NCBI GenBank assembly: GCA_002703245.1
Contig: NZTV01000100.1
Coordinates: 1-38,733 of the forward strand
Direction of reading: 5' to 3'
DNA length: 38,733 bases
From: Microbacterium sp.
GTDB taxonomy: Bacteria > Actinomycetota > Actinomycetes > Actinomycetales > Microbacteriaceae
Each line of letters begins with the position of its first letter. The stretch's first letter is position 1. This document shows positions 7,929 to 14,876 of this stretch, in pieces. A program made the position numbers and the translations under genes. The notes beneath the pieces are model-generated. The model did not search any database. It saw only the letters and a list, made by a program, of their open reading frames with translations, and had not been told where the DNA came from.

Positions 7929-8954
7929 TCAGCCCCGACGGGACTGCTCGAGCAGCTCCGGGTGGTGGATCGCCGCGACATCGGGGTGGGCCCGTAGCCG
8001 CGACTTCAGCTGGTTCTCGCCGTACGTGCCGTGGATGACGTTGTCGGGGTCGTCCTCGATGCCGCGGGAGGTCGACCGGTACTCCTCCGCGATGTCGAGG
8101 CGGGGCATCTGGACGGCCAGCGCCGGGTTGAAGAACAGGGGCACGGAGATGCGCTCGGTGCCCTCCGCAGGCGCGATGACGCGGTGCACGGTGGCACGGA
8201 GGTACCCGTCGGTCGCCCACTCGAGCAGCTCGCCGATGTTGACGATGAGCGCGCCGTCGACCGGCGGCACGTCGTGCCACCGGCCCTCGTATTCCACCTG
8301 GAGCCCGCCGGCTCCCGGTTCGATCCACAGCAGCGTCAGCACGCCCGCATCCTTGTGCTTGCCGACGCCCTGTCGCGAGGGCGCGCTGTCGGGGACGCCC
8401 GGATAGCGCACGATCTTCAGGTGCGTCTGCGGGTCATCGGCGAACGGCTCCAGCAGCGACTCCGGCGGGGCGCCGAGGGCCGCTGCCCACGCCTCGAGGA
8501 GGCGCCGCCCGAGGGCGGTCAGGGTCTGGGACCACTCCTCCACGACCGTACGGAGCTCGGGCAACGCGGATGGCCACAGGTTCGGTCCTTCCAACACCAC
8601 ATACGCCGGGTCGTCGGGGCCGCGTTCGATCGGCTCCCGTCCGGGACCGATGTCGATCTGTTCGCGCCAGTCGACTTGTCCCCGGGTGAGCTCGCCTCCC
8701 AGGCGGGCGTAGCCGCGGAAGTGCGGCGAGGTGAGGTTCTCGATCTCGAGCTTGTCCGCCTCCGGCAGCGCGAAGAACGCGCGGGAGGTCGCCAGCAGGC
8801 GCTCCTGCAGGTCGTCGGGGATGCCGTGGCCGACCAGGCTGAAGAAGCCCACGTCGTGGGTGGCGCGACGCAGTTCGGTGCGGAAGCGGTCGGCGGCCTC
8901 GGGGCCACCGTCCAGGAGCGACATGTCGAGGACGGGAACGGGGGAATCGGTCAT
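7929..8954 (-). CDS. 2-oxoglutarate/Fe(II)-dependent oxygenase, isopenicillin N synthase-like
   Basis: 341-aa cytosolic non-heme iron oxygenase of the DIOX_N plus 2OG-FeII_Oxy type. The N-terminal DIOX_N part includes DVGFFSLVGHGIPDDL (residues 34-49). The iron ligands are H200 and D202 (GVGKHKDAG) and H257 (RATVHRV); R268 and S270 in ERISVPLFF bind the 2-oxoglutarate carboxylate. The set is complete, so it should be active. The substrate is unknown; such proteins hydroxylate or desaturate small molecules. The start is ATG 8954 (MTDSPVPVLDM); a longer frame to 9089 is unlikely because a -10 box (TAGCTT on the minus strand, 8962-8967) lies seven bases before this ATG, giving a leaderless mRNA. 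Two 14-bp direct repeats just upstream suggest an activator. Confidence 0.9.
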   Translation of the reverse strand: MTDSPVPVLDMSLLDGGPEAADRFRTELRRATHDVGFFSLVGHGIPDDLQERLLATSRAFFALPEADKLEIENLTSPHFRGYARLGGELTRGQVDWREQIDIGPGREPIERGPDDPAYVVLEGPNLWPSALPELRTVVEEWSQTLTALGRRLLEAWAAALGAPPESLLEPFADDPQTHLKIVRYPGVPDSAPSRQGVGKHKDAGVLTLLWIEPGAGGLQVEYEGRWHDVPPVDGALIVNIGELLEWATDGYLRATVHRVIAPAEGTERISVPLFFNPALAVQMPRLDIAEEYRSTSRGIEDDPDNVIHGTYGENQLKSRLRAHPDVAAIHHPELLEQSRRG

Positions 8955-8961
8955 GACGACG

Positions 8962-9026
8962 AAGCTAGGCGGCGGCGAGGGCGCGCCGGGGAATGTGTCG
9001 TCACGGAGGCGCGAATGTGTCGTCAC
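8962..9026 (-). promoter_or_regulatory. putative activator-dependent leaderless promoter with tandem 14-bp repeat
   Basis: On the minus strand the -10 TAGCTT (8962-8967) ends seven bases before the dioxygenase ATG. No acceptable -35 exists 17-18 bp away. Instead GTGACGACACATTC occurs twice as exact direct repeats (8991-9004 and 9013-9026), 22 bp apart, two helical turns, at about -37 to -50 and -59 to -72 from the predicted start. This spacing is what a protein binding side by side on one DNA face would need. The PPK2 gene on the other side could also be the target. Confidence 0.55.
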
Positions 9027-9136
9027 AGACGAGGGAAGCGGTGCCGTCGGCGTCACGGAAGGTCGCGGGAGGCCTCCTCCGGACGTCAAGATGTCGTTAA
9101 CCCGTTCGCCACGACCCGATGACAGGATCCGGGACC

Positions 9137-10042
9137 ATGGAAGACGTCCGAAACCAGAGCCTGCGCGAGTACATCGAGCACCTGCGCGAAAGCGGCTACT
9201 CCGTGGCCAACGGGCATACGCCGGATCCCGACCTCATCGATCCCCAGGGCAATCCGGTCTACACCTGGCAAGAGGGGTACCCGTACGACGAACGGATGGA
9301 TCGCGATGAGTACGAACGGGAGAAGTACCGTCTGCAGGTCGAGCTGTTGAAGTTCCAGTACTGGCTGGAGGACACGGGCGGCCGCGCCATCATCCTCTTC
9401 GAAGGCCGCGATGCGGCGGGCAAGGGTGGCACGATCAAGCGCTTCACGGAGCACCTGAACCCGCGAACCGCGCGCGTCGTCGCCCTGTCGAAACCGACCG
9501 AGCGTGAACAGGGACAGTGGTATTTCCAGCGGTACGCCAAGCACTTCCCGAGCTCGGGTGAGATCGTCATGTTCGACCGTTCCTGGTACAACCGTGCCGG
9601 GGTGGAGCGTGTCATGGGCTTCTGTTCGGACGAGCAGTATGAGAACTTCATGGATCAGGCGCCGATCTTCGAGAAGATGCTCATCGACAGCGGCATCCAT
9701 CTGACGAAGTTCTGGTTCTCGGTCTCGCGGACCGAGCAGCGCACGCGGTTCGCCATGCGCCAGCTCGACCCGGTCCGCCAGTGGAAGCTGTCGCCGATGG
9801 ACATCGCGTCATTGGACCGGTGGGAGGACTACACCGTCGCCAAGGAGGAGATGTTCCGCCGGACCGACAAGAAGAACGCGCCGTGGACGATCGTCCGCTC
9901 GAACGACAAGAAGCGCGCGCGTCTGAATGCGATGCGCTTCTTCCTGAACCAGTTCGAGTACGAGGGCAAGGACCACGACGTGATCGGCGAACCCGACCCG
10001 CAGCTGGTCATGCGGGGAAAGCAGGAGACCGCCGACGAGTGA
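9137..10042 (+). CDS. ppk2: polyphosphate kinase 2
   Basis: 301-aa cytosolic enzyme that moves phosphate between polyphosphate and nucleoside diphosphates (or monophosphates). Walker A is EGRDAAGKGG (residues 89-98), Walker B is IVMFDRSWYNRAGVE with D147, and the lid module lies in the segment after it. One PPK2 domain (not a tandem) with the N-terminal LREYIEHLRESGY and EYEREKYRLQVELLKFQYWL helices points to the class I, single-domain type (NDP-phosphorylating), by family knowledge. The start is ATG 9137 because AGGATCCGGG sits at a normal ribosome-binding distance; ATG 9119 adds only MTGSGT. Monocistronic. Confidence 0.93.
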   Translation: MEDVRNQSLREYIEHLRESGYSVANGHTPDPDLIDPQGNPVYTWQEGYPYDERMDRDEYEREKYRLQVELLKFQYWLEDTGGRAIILFEGRDAAGKGGTIKRFTEHLNPRTARVVALSKPTEREQGQWYFQRYAKHFPSSGEIVMFDRSWYNRAGVERVMGFCSDEQYENFMDQAPIFEKMLIDSGIHLTKFWFSVSRTEQRTRFAMRQLDPVRQWKLSPMDIASLDRWEDYTVAKEEMFRRTDKKNAPWTIVRSNDKKRARLNAMRFFLNQFEYEGKDHDVIGEPDPQLVMRGKQETADE

Positions 10043-10081
10043 CCCGGAGGCCTCCCGCCCCGAGGTGTGGTCGCGCGCGGG

Positions 10082-10612
10082 TCAGGCGCGCCGGCGAGAA
10101 CGGTACGCCGCGACCGCCTCACGGTTCGTGCACGTGGTCGAACAGTATTTGCGTGACCGGTTCCGCGAGAGGTCGATGACCACGCCCTCGCAGTCCGCCG
10201 CCCCGCACCGCCCGAACCGGCTCATCTCATCGGCGCGGATGACGTCGATCATCGCCATCGCGGTCTCCACGAGGATGCGCTCGTGGAACGGACGGTCCTC
10301 CGTGGTCGCGTGGATGTGCCAGTCGGTCTCGCCGTGCCGCGTGAGTTGGGGCACCGCGTGCTGCTCGGCGAGGATCGCGTTCACCAGCGGCACCGCCGAA
10401 TCGCGGTCGGCGGTGAACAGGTCGCGCAGTCGTGGCCGCATCGCGCGGATCTTCGCCAGGTCGCGGTCGGTCGGCGGGGCGCCGGTATAGGAGAAGCGCT
10501 CGTAGAACTCCTCCAGGTCGGCGAGGGTCGTCAGGGTGTCGGGCTCCAGGGCGGTGTTCGCCAGGAACACGGACGACTCGAGCGACTCGACCGTGTCATG
10601 AGTGAAAGCCAT
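10082..10612 (-). CDS. CGNR zinc-finger / ABATE-domain transcriptional regulator
   Basis: 176-aa probable regulator. The first 125 residues match the ABATE (putative stress-induced regulator) pattern, with LADLEEFYERFSYTGAPPTDRDL and a WHIHATTEDRPFHERI segment. The C-terminus is a CGNR-type zinc finger with C136, C141, C157 and C161 (CGAADCEGVVIDLSRNRSRK, then YCSTTCTNREAVAAYR); the name-giving CGNR reads CTNR here. It is divergent from the EamA transporter with only 39 bp between start codons, and its -10 TAATGT (minus strand) ends six bases before the ATG. The arrangement suggests it controls the transporter and itself (inference). Confidence 0.88.
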   Translation of the reverse strand: MAFTHDTVESLESSVFLANTALEPDTLTTLADLEEFYERFSYTGAPPTDRDLAKIRAMRPRLRDLFTADRDSAVPLVNAILAEQHAVPQLTRHGETDWHIHATTEDRPFHERILVETAMAMIDVIRADEMSRFGRCGAADCEGVVIDLSRNRSRKYCSTTCTNREAVAAYRSRRRA

Positions 10613-10651
10613 GTTGACACATTACCACCGTGCGGCGTACTGTCATCAGTC
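10613..10651. promoter_or_regulatory. overlapping divergent leaderless promoters, CGNR regulator / EamA transporter
   Basis: Forward: -35 TTGACA (10614-10619), 18-bp spacer, -10 TACTGT (10638-10643), eight bases, then ATG at 10652, so the mRNA should start at or next to the A of ATG. Reverse: -10 TAATGT ends six bases before the regulator ATG (10612), with ATGACA at a 16-bp spacer as the -35. The two -35 to -10 regions lie on top of each other, so the promoters exclude each other and one bound protein could block both. Confidence 0.75.
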
Positions 10652-11626
10652 ATGAGCACAGTGGCAGATGACACCCGGGTGGGGACCGCTGCGGGCGGGC
10701 TGGCGTTCGCACTCGTGGCCGCGGTGGCGTTCGGCCTCTCGGGCAGCCTCGGGAAGGGGCTGCTCGACATCGGCTGGACGGCCGGCTCGGCCACACTCGT
10801 GCGCGTCGGCATCGCCGCCGTGCTGTTGGCCGCCCCCGGTGTCATGGCGCTACGCGGAAGGTGGTCGGCGCTTCGCCGCGCGGTGCCGACCGTGCTCCTG
10901 TACGGCCTGTTCGCGGTCGCCGGTGCGCAGTTGTGCTTCTTCTTCGCCGTCGAACAGATGGACGTCGGTGTCGCGCTCCTGGTCGAGTACACCGCGCCGG
11001 TCGCGGTGGTGGTCTGGCTGTGGTTACGTCGCGGCCAGCGCCCGAGCGGGCTGACCGTCGCGGGGGCGGTCGTCGCGGCCGTCGGGCTGCTCCTGCTGCT
11101 GGGCGTGCTCGGCGGTGTCGCGGTGAGCGTGGGCGGAATCGCTTGGGCGCTGGGTGCCATGGTCGGTCTCGCGGTCTACTACATCGTCTCGGGCGACGAC
11201 TCGCACGGGCTCCCGCCGGTCACCCTCGCCGCGGGTGGGTTGGTGGTCGCGGTCGTGATCCTCGCGGGAGCTGCTGTGGTGGGCGTGCTCCCGATGGGCG
11301 TGGGAACGGGGACGGTCGAGTTCGTCTCCTTCGACGCGCCGTGGTGGGTCGTGGTGCTCCTGCTCGGGGCGGTCACGGGCGCGCTGTCCTATGTCAGCGG
11401 CATCGCCGCCGCGCGGCGTCTGGGCGCGCGGCTGGCCTCGTTCGTCGGACTCACCGAGGTGCTCGCGGCGGCACTGCTGGCGTGGCTGTTGCTGGGGGAG
11501 GCGCCTCAGCCGGTGCAGCTGGTCGGAGGTGTCCTCGTGCTCGTCGGCGTCGTGCTGGTCAAGCTCGCGGAGCCTCGCCGCCGCTCCCCGTCGCCGCCGA
11601 CACGTCGGCTTCAACCGGTGGCCTGA
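10652..11626 (+). CDS. EamA/DMT superfamily transporter (RhtA-like exporter)
   Basis: 324-aa membrane protein with ten predicted helices in two EamA repeats. The first begins GGLAFALVAAVAFGLSGSLG, the second near GGIAWALGAMVGLAVYYIVS. LSYVSGIAAARRLGARLASF and LLGEAPQPVQLVGGVLVLVG are typical of the second EamA half. Members export amino acids or other small metabolites; the substrate here is unknown. The start is ATG 10652 (MSTVADDTRVGT), set by the leaderless promoter; the frame is open further upstream only as a shadow of the regulator gene. The last 68 bp overlap the convergent antiporter gene. Confidence 0.9.
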   Translation: MSTVADDTRVGTAAGGLAFALVAAVAFGLSGSLGKGLLDIGWTAGSATLVRVGIAAVLLAAPGVMALRGRWSALRRAVPTVLLYGLFAVAGAQLCFFFAVEQMDVGVALLVEYTAPVAVVVWLWLRRGQRPSGLTVAGAVVAAVGLLLLLGVLGGVAVSVGGIAWALGAMVGLAVYYIVSGDDSHGLPPVTLAAGGLVVAVVILAGAAVVGVLPMGVGTGTVEFVSFDAPWWVVVLLLGAVTGALSYVSGIAAARRLGARLASFVGLTEVLAAALLAWLLLGEAPQPVQLVGGVLVLVGVVLVKLAEPRRRSPSPPTRRLQPVA

Positions 11627-13172
11627 CCGCTCTGATGGCCACGACGCAGCCCGCCAGGGCGGCGAGGGTGACGATCAGGCCCAGCCAGACCAGGCTCGTC
11701 GCGGCCAGGACGACGTAGCCGAGCAACGCCGACAGGCCTGCGACGGCGACGAACGGCAGCTGGGTGATCACGTGCGTGATGACGTTGCAGCCGGCCCCCG
11801 TCGACGACAGGATCGTGGTGTCCGAGATGGGGGAGCTGTGGTCTCCGGCGACCGCGCCGGCGAGGACCGCACCGAGCATCGGCAGCAGCAGCTCGGGGGC
11901 CTCGACCGCGTTGGCGATGCCGCCCACGATCGGCAGCAGCAGGCCGAACGAGCCCCACGAGGTGCCTGTCGAGAACGCCATCGCCGCGGCCAGGACGAAC
12001 ACGATCGGGATCAGCCAGGCCGGTGGCAGGTCCGAGGTCTCCACGAGCTCGCCGAGGTACGCACCGGTTCCGAGCGTGTCGATGAGGCCTCCGAGCATCC
12101 ACGCGAGAATGAGGATGCCGATCGCCGGAGACATGGCCTTGAGGCCGCCGAGCCAGCCCTGGCCGAAGGTGCTCCAGCCGAACTTGGGGTTCGCGGTGGT
12201 GTATCGCAGGTAGTAGTAGATCGCGCACGCGAGGCCCAGGATGCCGCCGTAGATGAGCGCGAGGCTCGTGTCGGTGGAGGCGAGGATCTCCACCGGTGCC
12301 CAGGAGCCGGATGCGTCATACCCGGTCCAGATGATCCCGCCCAGTACGCCGATGACGAGGGCGACGAACGGGACGATGATCGCCCGCTTGGCGCCTGGGC
12401 GGTGCACCGGGAGGTCGTCGGTCAGCTGGCCGGGGATGACCTCGCCCTCCTTGAAGGGGCGCCCCTCGACGAGGGCACGCCGCTCCTCGCGGCGCATCGC
12501 ACCGAGGTCGGCGCGGAAGACGATGACCAGCCACACCAGGACGGCCGCAGCGATGGCGTAGTAGTTCGACGCGGCGGCGCCGAGGAACGCCTCGACGCTG
12601 CTGATCGTGAGGGTCGACGCGGCCACGATCGGGGCGAGGATGCCGATGATGTACGCACCCCAGCTCGAGAAGGGGGCCAGCACCGCGATGGGGGCCGATG
12701 TCGAGTCGACGATGTAGGCCAGCTTCGCGCGCGAGATGCGGTGCTGGTCGGTCACGGGGCGACTGATCTGGCCGACGGCGAGGGCGTTGAAGTAGTCGTC
12801 GATGAAGATCACGATGCCGAGGATCGCGGGGAGGAGCTGTCCGCCACGACGGGTGCGGATGCGTCGTACGGCCCAGTCGGCGAACGCCTGTGTGCCCCCG
12901 GACATCAGGATGAAAGCGGCGATGACACCGAGGAGGATGATGAACAGCAGGATGTAGATGTACCAGGTGTTCAGGGCGCCGTCCTCCCAGAACAGCACCG
13001 CGAACGATTCCCAGATCAGCGCCAGTGTCCGCAGCGGGTCGAACTCGGCGATCAGCAGCGCGGCGACCAGGACTCCGGCGCCGAGGCTGATCATCACCTT
13101 CTTCGTCACGATCGCCAGAACGATGGCCACCACCGGCGGGATCAACGTCAGCCACGGTGCGGATTCGATCAT
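11559..13172 (-). CDS. Na+/H+ antiporter, NhaC family
   Basis: 537-aa polytopic membrane protein with about a dozen hydrophobic segments. Family signatures include the N-terminal TLIPPVVAIVLAIVTKKV, VIFIDDYFNALAVGQISRPV (the acidic pair in a helix break is characteristic), VDSTSAPIAVLAPFSSW and AVAGDHSSPISDTTILSS. It probably exchanges Na+ for H+, though some members move amino acids or dicarboxylates. The start is ATG 13172 (MIESAPWL), preceded by GAGGAGGG at a good distance; the longer frame is a proline/arginine-rich shadow. The last 22 codons overlap the EamA gene on the other strand. A possible -10 TACTGT is seen about 30 bp upstream on the minus strand. Confidence 0.92.
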   Translation of the reverse strand: MIESAPWLTLIPPVVAIVLAIVTKKVMISLGAGVLVAALLIAEFDPLRTLALIWESFAVLFWEDGALNTWYIYILLFIILLGVIAAFILMSGGTQAFADWAVRRIRTRRGGQLLPAILGIVIFIDDYFNALAVGQISRPVTDQHRISRAKLAYIVDSTSAPIAVLAPFSSWGAYIIGILAPIVAASTLTISSVEAFLGAAASNYYAIAAAVLVWLVIVFRADLGAMRREERRALVEGRPFKEGEVIPGQLTDDLPVHRPGAKRAIIVPFVALVIGVLGGIIWTGYDASGSWAPVEILASTDTSLALIYGGILGLACAIYYYLRYTTANPKFGWSTFGQGWLGGLKAMSPAIGILILAWMLGGLIDTLGTGAYLGELVETSDLPPAWLIPIVFVLAAAMAFSTGTSWGSFGLLLPIVGGIANAVEAPELLLPMLGAVLAGAVAGDHSSPISDTTILSSTGAGCNVITHVITQLPFVAVAGLSALLGYVVLAATSLVWLGLIVTLAALAGCVVAIRAVRPPVEADVSAATGSGGEAPRA

Positions 13173-13354
13173 CTCGGCCCTCCTCGGGATGTGCGGCGCC
13201 CCGACAGTATCCCGTGCGGGAGACCGGGGCACCAGCGACCCGCGCAATCCCGGTTCGGGGGTTCGGCCCTTCCGCCGGCCCGGCCCGCCTTTCCGGCCCG
13301 TGTAGCCGGTCCGTGCAACCAGCAGGTGTGGTGGCTCCTCTAAGGTATGTCGGC

Positions 13355-14083
13355 ATGATGATGCCTTCCGCGCCCCACCCCGCGTCTCCGCGGCCGTCGA
13401 CCGACCTCACCCGGGTCGTGCAGTGGGAGGATCGCACCGCGTGGTTCCTGTTCGTCGGGGCGCTGGTGATGTTCGGCCTGTCGACGTGGGTGGTCTCGAC
13501 GCCGCTGCCGACGGCGACGGTGGCGGGGGCGCTGCTGGTCGTCTTCGTCCTGTGGATGGTCTTCATCGCCGACTACCTGGTCAGGCTCGCGTTGGCCGCC
13601 GGGGCCCGGCGGGAGTTCGTCCGCACGCGCGTGTTCGACCTCATCAGTCTCGCGCTGCCGTTCCTGCGGCCCTACCTGGTCATCGTGTATATCTGGCGGC
13701 TTCCCGCGTTCCGCCATGGTTCCGCCGCGCGCCTGCGGGCGCGCTACATGATCACGATGGTCATGTTCACGCTGTTGTTCGTCTACACCGCCTCGTGGGG
13801 TGTGTGGCTCGTCGAACGAAGTGCGCCGGACGCGAGCATCACATCGTTCGGCGACGCGCTGTTCTGGGGGTTCACCACGATCTCGACGGTCGGCTACGGA
13901 GACCTCGTGCCGGTCACCGTGCTCGGACGCGTCATTGCCGTCGGGCTCATGATGGGGGGAATCGCGGTGATCGGCGTCACGAGTGCGACCCTGATCTCGG
14001 CGCTGAACGAGAGCATCGAGCGGCGCGTCGAACGCAACGCCGCGATGAAGTCGGCCGGTGAGGTGGCGCCGGACGGTCAGTAA
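13355..14083 (+). CDS. potassium channel family protein
   Basis: 242-aa membrane protein. The selectivity filter TVGYGD is at residues 178-183 in FTTISTVGYGDLVPVT, followed by the inner helix GRVIAVGLMMGGIAVIGVTS. Four hydrophobic segments precede the pore (about residues 29-48, 55-80, 94-115 and 132-153). The segment in the S4 position (RPYLVIVYIWRLPAFRHGSAARLRAR) has arginines but not the regular every-third-residue spacing of a classical voltage sensor, so gating by voltage is doubtful. The C-terminus is short with no RCK domain. Three ATG codons follow each other at 13355, 13358 and 13361; a -10-like TAAGGT at 13341-13346 is eight bases before the first. Overlaps the convergent tetR by 7 bp. 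Confidence 0.92.
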   Translation: MMMPSAPHPASPRPSTDLTRVVQWEDRTAWFLFVGALVMFGLSTWVVSTPLPTATVAGALLVVFVLWMVFIADYLVRLALAAGARREFVRTRVFDLISLALPFLRPYLVIVYIWRLPAFRHGSAARLRARYMITMVMFTLLFVYTASWGVWLVERSAPDASITSFGDALFWGFTTISTVGYGDLVPVTVLGRVIAVGLMMGGIAVIGVTSATLISALNESIERRVERNAAMKSAGEVAPDGQ

Positions 14084-14712
14084 CCGTCGGGGATCCCGAC
14101 GGTCCCGGGGTCTTCGGTGTCTTCTGCGCGCAGATAGGGGCGGAGGACGGAGAGGAACGCTTCGACGGAGTCGGCGCGCACGAACGACTCCGGTGACAGC
14201 AGTGCCTGGGTGCGTAGCCCGTCGGCGAGGGCGATGATCCATCGTGCGAGGGTCTCCGCGTCGATGCCGGCAGGCAGCTTGTCCGGATCGACCGCCGCGG
14301 CGACCTCGGCGGTGAGCTCGGCGACGAGGGTGTCGTAGCGCTCGACGAACCACTCGTGGGCCGGGTGGTCTTCGCTGATGGACTCCGCCGAGAGCAGGGC
14401 GAACAGTTGCACGAGCTGCGGCGTGGCGTCGTTGTGCCGCAGGGCGTCGGCGAACGCCTGGAGGAAGTCGACACCGTGGGGGGTGGGGGCGTCGCCGCCG
14501 CGGTCGCGCTCCTGGAGGACGGCCAGGAGGAGGGCGCGTTTGGTCGGGAAGTGGTGCAGGAGTCCCGCCTGGGACAGACCCGCCTCCTTGGCCACGTCGG
14601 CGATGCTCACGGCGTTGTACCCCCGCTGGGAGAACAGCTCGGTGGCGACCGTCAGGACGGTGCGTCGACGCGCATCGCCGTGGGGTCGGGTCTTCCGTTC
14701 CGTCACGCTCAT
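14077..14712 (-). CDS. TetR family repressor, probable regulator of the sulfatase-MFS operon
   Basis: 211-aa DNA-binding protein. The N-terminal TetR helix-turn-helix is ATELFSQRGYNAVSIADVAK followed by EAGLSQAGLLHHFPTKRALL (about residues 23-62). The C-terminal ligand domain is variable and gives no ligand. It is divergent from the sulfatase gene (start codons 164 bp apart) and a 14-bp palindrome typical of TetR operators lies between them, within the sulfatase promoter. Its own -10 (TAGAGT on the minus strand, 14721-14726) ends eight bases before the ATG, so the message has little or no leader, although GAAGGGG could also serve as a ribosome site. The operator is about 60 bp upstream of this start. 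Confidence 0.9.
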   Translation of the reverse strand: MSVTERKTRPHGDARRRTVLTVATELFSQRGYNAVSIADVAKEAGLSQAGLLHHFPTKRALLLAVLQERDRGGDAPTPHGVDFLQAFADALRHNDATPQLVQLFALLSAESISEDHPAHEWFVERYDTLVAELTAEVAAAVDPDKLPAGIDAETLARWIIALADGLRTQALLSPESFVRADSVEAFLSVLRPYLRAEDTEDPGTVGIPDGY

Positions 14713-14759
14713 ACCCCTTCACTCTAGGGCCCGCAGCCGCGCGCATCCGGGTCACCCCC

Positions 14760-14790
14760 TTGCCAAACTAACCGAGTGCTCGGTAGGTTA
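14760..14790 (+). promoter_or_regulatory. sulfatase operon promoter with TetR operator in the spacer
   Basis: -35 TTGCCA (14760-14765), 18-bp spacer, -10 TAGGTT (14784-14789). The spacer and the first base of the -10 hold ACCGAGTGCTCGGT (14771-14784), two 6-bp arms around TG, with an outer CTAAC (14768-14772) and GTTAG (14787-14791) also in symmetry. A repressor bound here would directly cover RNA polymerase contacts. The 80-nt leader then contains a small hairpin GGCATC/GATGCC (14836-14852) and the ribosome site GGAGAGG (14861-14867). Confidence 0.75.
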
Positions 14791-14876
14791 GGGCTCCAAC
14801 GGGACGACCGGCCCGCCGGAAGACATCGACGTCAGGGCATCAAAGGGATGCCGCCACGAAGGAGAGGTGCTCGCTG

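Noticed and set aside
8991..9026. Direct repeats considered as a CRISPR remnant
   Set aside because: Two 14-bp copies with an 8-bp gap are far too short, with no cas genes; a regulator site is the better reading.
11391..13343. Plus-strand open frame of 650 codons antisense to the NhaC antiporter
   Set aside because: Composition is that of a shadow frame (Gln/Asp/Arg repeats) and it has no ribosome site; the antiporter on the minus strand is complete.
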